Positions 8,401-16,706 of a stretch of DNA of 51,471 bases are shown here, one piece after another; the stretch's first letter is position 1; each line of letters starts with the position of its first letter. Under the pieces are notes generated by a model that worked only from the letters and a program-made list of their open reading frames with translations, searched no databases and was not told the DNA's origin. A program made the translations under genes and the position numbers. Origin of the DNA: Deltaproteobacteria bacterium (lineage in GTDB: Bacteria > Desulfobacterota > Desulfobacteria > Desulfobacterales > QNYZ01); contig QNYZ01000002.1 in assembly GCA_003973265.1 (NCBI GenBank), forward strand, positions 1 through 51,471, read 5' to 3'.

Positions 8401-9735
8401 ATGAGCAATGAACCCTATCCCAAAATGGTGACCTCTCTTCCCGGTCCGGCGGCCAAGGCTGTGCTGGCCAAAGACGATCGCTATATCTCCCCGTCCTATA
8501 CCCGGGGCTATCCGCTGGTGATCGATCGGGGAAGGGATGTGGTGGTGACCGATGTTGACGGAAACCGGTTTCTCGATTTTACCAGCGGGATCGCCGTCTG
8601 CAATACGGGCCATGCCCATCCCGAGGTGGTGAAAGCCATCATCGATCAGGCAGAGAAATTTTTGCACATGTCCGGGACGGATTTTTATTATGCGGCCCAA
8701 TCGGAGCTGGCCGAGAAACTGGCCCGGATTTCGCCCGGCGAACGCGACCGGCGGGTGTTTTACAGCAATTCGGGGGCCGAATCCATCGAAGCTGCCCTGA
8801 AACTGGTACGCTATCACACCCGGCGGACGCGGGTAATCTCTTTCTTCGGTTCGTTTCACGGCCGTACCATGGGCGCGCTTTCCCTGTCTGCGTCCAAATC
8901 CATCCATGAGAAGGGCTTTGCCCCCATGGTGCCGGGGATCACCCATGTTCCCTATGCCTATTGCTACCGCTGTCCGTATCACCTCACCTATCCACAGTGT
9001 AACACCTCGTGTGTGGACTGGATCCGGGAGGATCTGTTCAAACGCGCCCTGCCGCCGGAGGAGGTCGCCGCCATTTTCGTGGAGCCGATCCAGGGGGAGG
9101 GCGGATATATCGTACCGCCGAAAAGCTTTCATCAAAAGCTGAAGGAATTATGTGACGATTACGGTATTCTTTACGTGGCCGACGAAATTCAAACCGGTAT
9201 GGGCCGGACCGGTAAGATGTTTGCCTGCGACCATTTCGGTATTGATCCGGATATTTTCACCATTGCCAAGGGGATTGCCTCCGGTATGCCCCTGGGCGCC
9301 ATGCTGGCCCGGCATGACATCATGGACTGGGTACCCGGGTCGCATGCGTCCACGTTCGGGGGAAATCCCATCAGTTGCCGGGCGGCCCTGGTCACCATCG
9401 ATCTGCTGACAGGCGGTCTGGTGAAAAACGCGGCTGTTACCGGTGCCTATTTTAAGGAAGAACTGGTCAAGATGGCCGGGACGCACCGGCTGATCGGCGA
9501 TGTTCGGGGCGTTGGTTTGATGGTCGCCATCGAGCTGGTTACCGACCGGGAAAAAAAGACCAAGGCCGTTAAGGAGCGTAACCGCGTCGTTGAACTGGCT
9601 TTTAGAAAAGGCCTGCTGCTGCTCGGATGTGGTGAAAACAGCGTGCGGTTTATTCCGGCCCTGACCGTTTCTCGAAAAGATATCGGTATCGCGCTGTCGA
9701 TTCTCGATGAGGTATTAACCGAGGTCGAAGGATGA
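8401..9735 (+). CDS. Class III PLP-dependent aminotransferase (GABA-aminotransferase/racemase-like)
   Basis: A 444-residue fold-type I enzyme of the ornithine/GABA aminotransferase group. Visible are DFTSGIAVCNTGHAHP, the PLP-phosphate segment SNSGAESIEAALK, FFGSFHGRTMGAL, VADEIQTGMGRTGKM, the Schiff-base Lys290 in TIAKGIASGMPLG, and STFGGNPISC. A Cys-rich insertion with C188-x2-C191-x8-C200-x3-C204 also occurs, to my recollection, in archaeal members that include amino-acid racemases. Substrate is therefore open: GABA, ornithine, another amino acid, or racemisation. It has a clean start (AGGAG upstream) and its own candidate promoter, and it heads the quaternary-amine island. Confidence 0.85.
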   Translation: MSNEPYPKMVTSLPGPAAKAVLAKDDRYISPSYTRGYPLVIDRGRDVVVTDVDGNRFLDFTSGIAVCNTGHAHPEVVKAIIDQAEKFLHMSGTDFYYAAQSELAEKLARISPGERDRRVFYSNSGAESIEAALKLVRYHTRRTRVISFFGSFHGRTMGALSLSASKSIHEKGFAPMVPGITHVPYAYCYRCPYHLTYPQCNTSCVDWIREDLFKRALPPEEVAAIFVEPIQGEGGYIVPPKSFHQKLKELCDDYGILYVADEIQTGMGRTGKMFACDHFGIDPDIFTIAKGIASGMPLGAMLARHDIMDWVPGSHASTFGGNPISCRAALVTIDLLTGGLVKNAAVTGAYFKEELVKMAGTHRLIGDVRGVGLMVAIELVTDREKKTKAVKERNRVVELAFRKGLLLLGCGENSVRFIPALTVSRKDIGIALSILDEVLTEVEG

Positions 9736-9907
9736 TGACAGGTAGATTTCCTGACATGGCGTTTTTTTACAGGTAACGGAGCGATGACATGGGGCGCCAT
9801 GGCCACCGCATAAATTTTCGGTGTTTATTTTCAGGCCCATCCGGACAAAGTGCGTTGATGGGGCCATTTTAACCCGTCCGCACATCATGACCACCACCGA
9901 TATGCCC

Positions 9908-9939
9908 GAATTCGTATTCAAAGCTTATAGAATTCGTAT
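9908..9939 (+). repeat. Direct repeat GAATTCGTAT, two copies 22 bases apart
   Basis: GAATTCGTAT occurs at 9908-9917 and 9930-9939, a start-to-start spacing of 22 bases, close to two helical turns. It lies about 240 bases upstream of the DeoR-type regulator start. Candidate operator for that regulator or the TrmB-like one; no experimental support. Confidence 0.4.
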
Positions 9940-9963
9940 CCGCAAAGGTGACCTCGCCGATCG

Positions 9964-9996
9964 ATCGGGTTACGCCGGCTTACGGCGTCGCCCGAT
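9964..9996. repeat. Inverted repeat/hairpin upstream of the DeoR-type gene
   Basis: ATCGGG pairs with CCCGAT and, after a 2-base mismatch, ACGCCG pairs with CGGCGT around a 5-base loop. No T-run follows on either strand, so it is not a classical intrinsic terminator. It could act as a regulator site or an RNA structure at the end of the aminotransferase transcript. Confidence 0.45.
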
Positions 9997-10100
9997 TACT
10001 GAGATCCCATGAGATACCGGTACCCACACCAAAGTCCTGCCATTGCATCTCTTTACAATTTACGCGCCTGAATTTGGTCGAAATACTCTTTCCCAAACAC

Positions 10101-10127
10101 TTGACAACATATTCAAACATTTATTAT
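10101..10127 (+). promoter_or_regulatory. Candidate promoter for the DeoR-type regulator
   Basis: A perfect TTGACA (10101-10106) is followed by TATTAT (10122-10127, five of six) with a short 15-base spacer, about 50 bases before the regulator ATG. The short spacer could mean that activation is needed. Confidence 0.4.
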
Positions 10128-10175
10128 GTGGAATACAACAAATTCGAACACCTGCCCCAGGCAATTGGAGAGACC

Positions 10176-10919
10176 ATGGCGTCACTATTACCGGCCGAGC
10201 GACAACAGCGGATACTCGGAATTTTAAAAAATGAATTCTCGGTACGGGGGGCCTATCTGAGCGAACTGCTGGGCGTATCGGAAATGACCATCCGTCGCGA
10301 CCTGGATGAATTGGAGCGGCAGGGGCTGGTGGAACGGACCCATGGCGGGGCGGTGTTCCGGCAGGAGCGGGTGGCCGGAAAATTTCATTTTCAAAACAGC
10401 GCCGGCGTCCATCCCCGGGAAAAGCAGGCCATCGCCAGACGCGCGGCCGCCATGATTGCCCCCCATGATACCATTTATATCGGAGAGGGGGGCATGCCCT
10501 TTACGATCTTTACCAATAACCTGGGGGTGATATCGGAAATGGGGGAAACGGCCACGGCCGCCGAGCTGGTTCTACTGGCCGGGACGTACAATGCGGCCAC
10601 CCATGCCCTCTCCGGTCCGCTGACTATGGAAATGATCGTCCAGGTCAATGCCACCAAACTCTTTCTCGGCGCCGATGGCCTGAGTCTTGGCGCCGGGATT
10701 ACCACCCCGAATCTTGAAATTGCCGTGCTCGAACGCAGCATGATTCAGCATACATTGGGACAGGTGATTGTTTTAGCCGATCATACCAAGTTCGGGCTGG
10801 TGGCCGGAATGAAAATTGCCCCCTTAAAAAGCATTCAGGTGGTGATCACCAGCGGAAAGATACCCGTTGATTTTCAAAAAGAACTGGAGCGGTTGCGGGT
10901 GGATGTCATCATTGCCTGA
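10176..10919 (+). CDS. DeoR-family transcriptional regulator
   Basis: The N-terminal helix-turn-helix is typical (ERQQRILGIL, then VSEMTIRRDLDELERQG and a THGGAV turn), followed by the DeoR C-terminal sensor with KLFLGADGLSLGAGITTPNLE and LADHTKFG. The ATG at 10176 (247 residues) has GGAG six bases upstream; the frame extends back to 9948, but that part is not domain-like. The phosphate-binding region is unusual: after DTIYIG the sequence goes at once to FTIFTNN, so the usual GTT loop and following helix (roughly 12-16 residues) are absent. The effector is probably not a typical sugar phosphate. Likely controls the adjacent amine genes. Confidence 0.85.
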   Translation: MASLLPAERQQRILGILKNEFSVRGAYLSELLGVSEMTIRRDLDELERQGLVERTHGGAVFRQERVAGKFHFQNSAGVHPREKQAIARRAAAMIAPHDTIYIGEGGMPFTIFTNNLGVISEMGETATAAELVLLAGTYNAATHALSGPLTMEMIVQVNATKLFLGADGLSLGAGITTPNLEIAVLERSMIQHTLGQVIVLADHTKFGLVAGMKIAPLKSIQVVITSGKIPVDFQKELERLRVDVIIA

Positions 10920-11023
10920 ATCACTGGCAATCGACAGGGAATACCGCTTTGTCGGTAATATGATTCAAAATAAAGACTTAATTTATGATAAACAATGCGT
11001 ATAAAAAAAATGAGGAGAAAACC

Positions 11024-13447
11024 ATGCAGGACAGCGCGCGTGTCGTCATCATCGGTGGCGGTATTATCGGGTGCAGCACGGCCTATCATTTGACCAAAGC
11101 CGGATGGCAGGATGTGGTTATCGTTGAAAAAGGGGAGTTGACCAGCGGGTCCACCTGGCATGCGGCCGGACTGGTGGGCCAGTTGCGGGCCGAACGGAAC
11201 ATTACCCGGATGCTCCAGTACAGCGTGGATCTGTACACCAGGCTGGAAGCGGAGACCGGGCTGACCACCGGATGGAAGCAGTCGGGATGTCTGCACCTGG
11301 CCAAGACACCGGAGCGGCTTTTTGAACTGAAAAAAGGGGCGACCACGGCCCGCAGCTTTGGGCTGGAAATGAATATGCTGACACCGTCCGAAGCCAAAAA
11401 GCTCTTTCCCATCATGAATGCCGATGACCTGGTTGGCGCGGCCTTTATGCCCACCGACGGGCAGGCGGACCCGGCCGGCATCACCCAGGCCATGGCCCGG
11501 GGCGCCCGCAACCGGGGCTGCCGGATTTACGAAAAGACCCTGGTAACCGGATTCGAGTTCGACAAAAAAAGGGTGACGGCGGTTAAAACCGACAAGGGGA
11601 CCATAAAATGCGACGTCGTGGTCAATTGCACCGGGATGTGGGGCTATCAGGTGGGAAAAATGATGGGAGTCAATATCACCCTCGTACCGTTTCAGCACCA
11701 GTTCATGGTAACCGAGGTGATCAAGGGGGTGCCGCCCGATCTGCCCACCATCCGGGACAAGGACAACCTGCTCTATTATAAGGAAGAAGTAGGCGGGCTG
11801 GTCATGGGCGGGTACGAACGCAATCCCATTGCCTGGTCGGTGGACGGGGTGCCCAACGATTTTATTTCCCAGCTGCTCGAACCGGATTTCGATCATTTTG
11901 AGCAGCTTTTTACGCCCGCCATGGCGCGGACTCCCTGCCTGGAGGATGCCGGTATCTCCCGCCTGGTCAACGGGCCGGAGGCCTTTACACCGGATGGCGA
12001 TGCCATCATGGGGCCGGCGCCGGAGCTGGATAATTGCTTTGTAGCCGTGGGATTTAACGCTTTTGGTATTGCCGCCGGCGGCGGGGCCGGGCGGATGATG
12101 GCCGAATGGATCATTGACGGCGAACCGAGCCTCGATATCTGGCCGCTCGATATCCGCCGCTTCGGACCGCATCACCGTAGCCGGTCGTATAACATCACCC
12201 GGACTACCGAATTGTACGGAAAACACTACACCATCCACTGGCCCCATGAAGAGCACAGTTCCGCCCGGGGCGTCCGCAGAAGTCCCCTCTACTATTTGCT
12301 GAAAGAGAACGGGGCCGTGTACGGCGCCAAATATGGGTGGGAGCGGGCCAACTGGTTTGCGCCTGAGGGTGTTGATCCTGAAGACGGGCGGACATTCGGC
12401 GTGCCCCACTGGTTTGACGCCGTGGCCGACGAGCATCGTGCAGCCCGGGAAGATGTCGTCCTCATCGACCAGTCATCTTTTTGTAAGTTCGAAGTCAGGG
12501 GTCCCGGCGCCCTGGCGTTTCTAAACCGGTTGTGTGCCAACCAGATTGATCGGCCGGTGGGACGGGTGGTTTATACCCAGATGTGCAACGAACGGGGGAC
12601 CATCGAAGCCGATATGACCATTGCCCGGCTGGCCGAAGACCGTTTTTTCCTGGTAGTTGGCACGGCCTTCGGGCTGCGTGTGTCCGGGTGGATTCAAAAC
12701 CGGCTGCCCAAAGACGGATCGGTGGTCTTTACCGAGGTGACCCCGGCCTGGGCGGTGATCAATGTCGCCGGGCCCAAATCCCGGCAGTTGCTCCGGAAAG
12801 TGACTTCCACCGACCTGGCAAGCGAAGCCTTCGGTTTTTCGACCTGCCGCTCCTTTTCATTGGGATACGCGCCGGTAATGGCGTTTCGTATTACCTATGT
12901 CGGAGAACTGGGGTATGAGCTATACGTGCCCGTCGAATTTGCCGGTCATGTCTATGAAACGCTGTGGGCGGCGGGTCAATCCCTGGGGATTAAAAATGTC
13001 GGCTACCGTGCCATTTCGTCGCTGCACCTGGAAAAAGGGTATGCCGACTGGGGATCGGAACTGACGCCCGAATACACGCCGTTTGATGCCGGCCTGGGGT
13101 TTTGCGTGGCATTGGATAAGGCGGATTTTATCGGCCGGGCGGCCCTGGCAAAGATCAGGGAGGCCGGCCCGGCGGTTCGATTGTGTTCATTTACCTTTGA
13201 GACCGATCAGCCGGTCATGGTCCAGAGCAGCGCGCCCATCATCCATAACGGGTCCGTCATCGGCGTGACAACCAGCGCCGGTTTTGGTCATACCATCGGC
13301 AAAACGATCTGTTACGGTTATATTCCTGTTGATCGGGTCGGTGAGACAGGTGACTTTGTCATCGAGAGCTATCGGGAAGCGTACCCGGTTACCCTTCATA
13401 CAGACCGGGCGCTTTACGATCCCGAACGTAAAAAATTGCGTATATAG
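11024..13447 (+). CDS. Dimethylglycine/sarcosine dehydrogenase-like FAD enzyme with GcvT domain
   Basis: An 807-residue protein. The N-terminal FAD domain (about 1-370) has VVIIGGGIIGCSTAYHL and the TSGSTWHAAGLV segment whose His46 corresponds to the residue that binds FAD covalently in dimethylglycine dehydrogenase. A linking FAO_M-type region follows, then an aminomethyltransferase (GcvT-like, folate-binding) half with FLNRLCANQ, TYVGELGYELYVP and LHLEKGYADWGSEL. Family members oxidise N-methyl groups of dimethylglycine or sarcosine and pass the one-carbon unit to tetrahydrofolate. Start at 11024 chosen for GAGGAG seven bases upstream; an ATG at 10985 is in frame but lacks a site. Ends in TAG. 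Context points to choline/betaine breakdown. Confidence 0.85.
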   Translation: MQDSARVVIIGGGIIGCSTAYHLTKAGWQDVVIVEKGELTSGSTWHAAGLVGQLRAERNITRMLQYSVDLYTRLEAETGLTTGWKQSGCLHLAKTPERLFELKKGATTARSFGLEMNMLTPSEAKKLFPIMNADDLVGAAFMPTDGQADPAGITQAMARGARNRGCRIYEKTLVTGFEFDKKRVTAVKTDKGTIKCDVVVNCTGMWGYQVGKMMGVNITLVPFQHQFMVTEVIKGVPPDLPTIRDKDNLLYYKEEVGGLVMGGYERNPIAWSVDGVPNDFISQLLEPDFDHFEQLFTPAMARTPCLEDAGISRLVNGPEAFTPDGDAIMGPAPELDNCFVAVGFNAFGIAAGGGAGRMMAEWIIDGEPSLDIWPLDIRRFGPHHRSRSYNITRTTELYGKHYTIHWPHEEHSSARGVRRSPLYYLLKENGAVYGAKYGWERANWFAPEGVDPEDGRTFGVPHWFDAVADEHRAAREDVVLIDQSSFCKFEVRGPGALAFLNRLCANQIDRPVGRVVYTQMCNERGTIEADMTIARLAEDRFFLVVGTAFGLRVSGWIQNRLPKDGSVVFTEVTPAWAVINVAGPKSRQLLRKVTSTDLASEAFGFSTCRSFSLGYAPVMAFRITYVGELGYELYVPVEFAGHVYETLWAAGQSLGIKNVGYRAISSLHLEKGYADWGSELTPEYTPFDAGLGFCVALDKADFIGRAALAKIREAGPAVRLCSFTFETDQPVMVQSSAPIIHNGSVIGVTTSAGFGHTIGKTICYGYIPVDRVGETGDFVIESYREAYPVTLHTDRALYDPERKKLRI

Positions 13448-13614
13448 GCGGGTGGAAAAGTGCAAAAGCGGCCATCGTATGGTAGAATGAGGCCCCATTG
13501 ATGGTATGATATCGAAATCGGAGAGCCAGATGATGTCCGGCGGGTGCTGGTGAAGATTTTTTGCCATGCCGGCGGGCATCGGTATCATACGGATAACTCA
13601 AAAAGGAGGAAAAG

Positions 13615-14559
13615 ATGAAAAAAAAATTAACAGTCGGACTGGTGATGGTCGCCGTGGTTGCCCTGTTGGCAACGGGTGTGCAGGCCGGATCAAACAAGGC
13701 CTGTGAAACGATCCGTTTCTCTGATGTGGGATGGACCGATATTACATCGACGACGGCCCTGACCTCGCAGGTTCTAAAGGCGCTGGGATACCAGACCAAG
13801 ATCAGTGTTCTTTCCGTGCCGGTAACCTTTGTCAGCCTGAAAAACGGGGACATTGACGTTTTTCTGGGGCTCTGGCTGCCCAGCATGGCCGCCGATGAAA
13901 AACCGTATAAAGAAGACGGATCCGTGGAGCGGGTGCGGGCCAACCTGCAGGGGGCCAAGTACACCTTTGCCGTTCCGAAATACGTTTACGATGCCGGTGT
14001 CAAGGACTTTGCCGACCTGGCTAAATTCAAAAATAAATTCAAAGGGAAGATTTACGGTATCGAACCGGGCAACGATGGAAACCGGCTGATCCAGTCGATG
14101 ATCGACAAAAACGCCTTCGGTCTCAAGGGATGGAATCTGGTGGAATCGAGTGAGCAGGGGATGCTGAGTCAGGTCAAACGTGCCGTCCGCAATAAGGAGT
14201 GGATCGTGTTTCTCGGCTGGGAACCCCATCCCATGAACACGAATTTTGATCTGGCCTATCTCTCCGGTGGAGATGATTATTTTGGCCCCAACTACGGCGG
14301 CGCCACGGTTTATACCAATGTCCGCAAGGGATTTGTGGAAGAATGTCCCAACGTGGGCCAATTGCTGAAAAACCTGGAGTTTACCCTGACCATGGAAAAT
14401 CAGGTGATGGGGATGATTTTGGATGACGGCATGCAGCCGGACAAGGCCGCACTGAAATGGCTCAAGGCAAATCCGTCGGTATTGGGAAAATGGCTCAAAG
14501 GTGTAACGACCAAAGACGGTAAGGATGGCCTGGCCGCGGTAAAAGCCGCGTTGAAGTAA
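13615..14559 (+). CDS. choX: Choline ABC transporter, periplasmic binding protein ChoX
   Basis: A 314-residue exported protein with a signal peptide cleaved near VQAG (residues 22-25). It resembles Sinorhizobium meliloti ChoX very closely as I recall that sequence. Aromatic-box and ligand residues of that protein (W43, D45, W90, Y119, N156, W205) all appear shifted by three: W40, D42, W87, Y116, N153 and W202, in VGWTDITS, FLGLWLPSM, GAKYTF, EPGNDGNR and FLGWEPHPM. Choline is therefore the likely ligand, with betaine or acetylcholine as alternatives. AAAGGAGG precedes the ATG. Heads the choXWV transporter genes, with a hairpin between choX and choW. Confidence 0.93.
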   Translation: MKKKLTVGLVMVAVVALLATGVQAGSNKACETIRFSDVGWTDITSTTALTSQVLKALGYQTKISVLSVPVTFVSLKNGDIDVFLGLWLPSMAADEKPYKEDGSVERVRANLQGAKYTFAVPKYVYDAGVKDFADLAKFKNKFKGKIYGIEPGNDGNRLIQSMIDKNAFGLKGWNLVESSEQGMLSQVKRAVRNKEWIVFLGWEPHPMNTNFDLAYLSGGDDYFGPNYGGATVYTNVRKGFVEECPNVGQLLKNLEFTLTMENQVMGMILDDGMQPDKAALKWLKANPSVLGKWLKGVTTKDGKDGLAAVKAALK

Positions 14560-14561
14560 TC

Positions 14562-14594
14562 TGGGGCGATGGTGCATATTGCGATGCGACCCCA
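14562..14594 (+). repeat. Intercistronic hairpin between choX and choW
   Basis: TGGGG (14562-14566) pairs with CCCCA (14590-14594), and inside it GCAT (14573-14576) pairs with ATGC (14584-14587). A structure here could stabilise choX mRNA or reduce read-through so that binding protein exceeds permease, as is common in ABC operons. Modest stability; inference. Confidence 0.3.
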
Positions 14595-14613
14595 TCAACT
14601 TGGAGAATAGGCG

Positions 14614-15465
14614 ATGAATCTGGTTTCTGCCATTGTGGAACATAAAATTCCGGTGGGTCAATGGGCGCGGATCCTGGTTGATTACCTGACCGATAATTTT
14701 TACGATCAGTTCCGCCTCTTCTCCGAGGGGCTCGGCTGGTTGATCGAGGGGGTGGTCTACCTGCTCAATGCCGTCCCACCGTTGATTTTCATCATCGGCG
14801 TCATGGGCCTCAGCTTCTGGCTGCACCGGAAAATACGGCTGGCCATCGGGATCGGCCTGTCACTGCTCCTGATTCTCAACCTCGGCTATTGGGAACCGAC
14901 CCTCGAAACGATTGCGCTGGTGGTCTATGCCACCCTGATCTCCTGTGTGATCGGTATCCCGCTGGGTATTGCCGCTGCCCATCGCAGCTGGCTTTATACT
15001 GTTCTGCGGCCGATCCTCGATCTGATGCAGACGATTCCAACTTTCGTCTACCTGATTCCGACCCTGATGCTGTTCGGACTGGGCATGGTGCCGGGTTTGA
15101 TTTCCACGGTTATTTTTGCCATTCCCGCACCGATCCGGCTGACGTATCTTGGCGTAAGCGGGGTGCCTCAACACCTGATCGATGCCGGGAAAGCCTTTGG
15201 CGCCAGCCGCATGCAGCTTCTTTTTAAAGTGGAGCTGCCCCATGCCATGCCCAATATCATGGCCGGGCTGAATCAGTGCATTATGCTTTCTTTATCGATG
15301 GTGGTCATCGCGGCACTGGTGGGGGCCGACGGGCTGGGCAAGCCGGTGGTCCGGGCCTTGAACTCGGTGAATATCGCCCAGGGGATCGAGGCCGGTCTGG
15401 CCATTGTTATTGTCGCGATTGTGCTGGATCGTCTGCTCAAACAACCGGGGCAGATCCCCGACTAA
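14614..15465 (+). CDS. choW: Choline/betaine ABC transporter permease ChoW
   Basis: A 283-residue ProW/OpuAB-type permease with a hydrophilic N-terminus followed by six or so membrane segments (beginning near residue 50: AVPPLIFIIGVMGLSFW). The EAA loop that contacts the ATPase is visible as DAGKAFGASRMQLLFKVELP. GGAG precedes the ATG. It is 54 bases after choX and 20 bases before choV, so the three genes form the transporter. Confidence 0.9.
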   Translation: MNLVSAIVEHKIPVGQWARILVDYLTDNFYDQFRLFSEGLGWLIEGVVYLLNAVPPLIFIIGVMGLSFWLHRKIRLAIGIGLSLLLILNLGYWEPTLETIALVVYATLISCVIGIPLGIAAAHRSWLYTVLRPILDLMQTIPTFVYLIPTLMLFGLGMVPGLISTVIFAIPAPIRLTYLGVSGVPQHLIDAGKAFGASRMQLLFKVELPHAMPNIMAGLNQCIMLSLSMVVIAALVGADGLGKPVVRALNSVNIAQGIEAGLAIVIVAIVLDRLLKQPGQIPD

Positions 15466-15485
15466 CTGTTGCGAGGAAGGGTGAC

Positions 15486-16706
15486 GTGGCGATAATTACG
15501 TTTGACCACATTGATGTGGTGTTTGGACCGACCCCGAAAAAAGCAACGGAAATGCTGGACCAGGGAAAGGGCCGGGACGAGATTTTCAAGACGACCCAGA
15601 ACCTGGTGGCGGTGCACGATGCCTGCCTGGAGGTGGCCGAGGGGCAGATCTGTGTGCTGATGGGCCTTTCCGGATCCGGAAAATCATCTCTCCTGCGCTG
15701 TGTCAACGGACTCAACAAGGCCACGCGCGGCCGCATGAAGGTGTGCCATAACGGCGAGGATGTGGATGTCAGCCGGTGCGACCGGAAGATGCTCCACGAT
15801 CTTCGCACCCACCAGATCTCGATGGTTTTCCAGCAATTTGCCCTGATGCCATGGCGCACCGTACGGGATAATGTCGGGTTTGGCCTGGAACTCGCCCATG
15901 TGGACCGTGCCGAACGTGATCGCATTGTGGATGAAAAATTGAGCATGGTCCGGTTGTTGAAATGGGCCGGAAAATACCCTCACCAGCTGTCCGGCGGCAT
16001 GCAGCAGCGGGTGGGGCTGGTCCGGGCCCTGGCAACGGAAGCCAGTATTTTGCTGATGGATGAACCATTTTCCGCCCTGGACCCGTTGATTCGGGAACAC
16101 CTCCAGGACGAACTGCTGCAGATCCAGTCAGACCTGAAAAAAACGATCCTCTTTGTCAGCCACGATCTGGATGAAGCCCTGAAACTGGGATCACTGATTG
16201 CCATTATGGAGGCCGGCCGGATTGTTCAGATCGGTACGCCGGAAGATATCGTCACGAACCCGGCCAATGACTATGTACGCCGGTTTGTGGCCTCGATGAA
16301 TCCGCTGAAAGTGTTAAGCTGTGCCTCGATCATGCGGCCGGTATCCCTGCTGGAAAAGGAAAAAACCGCCACAGGCGCAGTGGTCTGGCTGGACCCTGCG
16401 GGCCGGTATTCGCTGGCACTGGACCGGGATGGGCGTCCGGATAATTTACCGGCCGTCTGGCCGACAATCGATACAGATGATTTGACCGGTACGGCCATTG
16501 CGGCACCGGTGGGTTCCTATCAGATCGTTTCTCCCAAGACCCCCATCCGGGCGGCGGTGGAGGCCTACTATACCACTGAAAAGCCGATGCCGGTCGTCGA
16601 TGTCGATGGGAGATTTCGCGGGGTTATCACCATCCGTGAAATTTTAAAGGGCGTCCTGCAGAAGATCGGCCCGGCCTTAAACGATGAAGATGAGGACGGT
16701 CGATGA
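15486..16706 (+). CDS. choV: Choline/betaine ABC transporter ATP-binding protein ChoV
   Basis: A 406-residue ProV-type ATPase. Walker A is GLSGSGKS at residues 60-67, the signature LSGGMQQR begins at 168, and Walker B is LLMDEP with D192/E193. A C-terminal CBS-like regulatory region follows the ATPase core, ending in VVDVDGRFRGVITIREIL. The start is a GTG at 15486 with AGGAAGG upstream; the open frame continues back to 15276 but overlaps choW out of frame. The stop overlaps the kinase start (ATGA), a strong hint that the kinase belongs to the same process. Confidence 0.9.
   Translation: MAIITFDHIDVVFGPTPKKATEMLDQGKGRDEIFKTTQNLVAVHDACLEVAEGQICVLMGLSGSGKSSLLRCVNGLNKATRGRMKVCHNGEDVDVSRCDRKMLHDLRTHQISMVFQQFALMPWRTVRDNVGFGLELAHVDRAERDRIVDEKLSMVRLLKWAGKYPHQLSGGMQQRVGLVRALATEASILLMDEPFSALDPLIREHLQDELLQIQSDLKKTILFVSHDLDEALKLGSLIAIMEAGRIVQIGTPEDIVTNPANDYVRRFVASMNPLKVLSCASIMRPVSLLEKEKTATGAVVWLDPAGRYSLALDRDGRPDNLPAVWPTIDTDDLTGTAIAAPVGSYQIVSPKTPIRAAVEAYYTTEKPMPVVDVDGRFRGVITIREILKGVLQKIGPALNDEDEDGR

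Larger units (their letters stand above)
9736..10175. other. Regulatory intergenic region before the DeoR-type gene
   Basis: 440 bases with no convincing gene; small open frames here have no recognisable content. It holds a 10-base direct repeat (9908-9939), a stable two-part hairpin (9964-9996) and a TTGACA-containing promoter (10101-10127), all described separately. Confidence 0.55.

Noticed and set aside
9821..10012. 63-codon plus-strand open frame between aminotransferase and DeoR genes
   Set aside because: No ribosome site, no recognisable sequence, and it covers the direct repeats and hairpin.
10874..12436. 520-codon minus-strand open frame opposite the dimethylglycine dehydrogenase-like gene
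   Set aside because: Its translation has no domain features and it is antisense to a gene with clear FAD and GcvT motifs.
15276..15485. N-terminal extension of the choV frame overlapping choW
   Set aside because: Overlaps the 3' end of choW out of frame, has no family-like sequence, and a GTG with a good ribosome site occurs at 15486.
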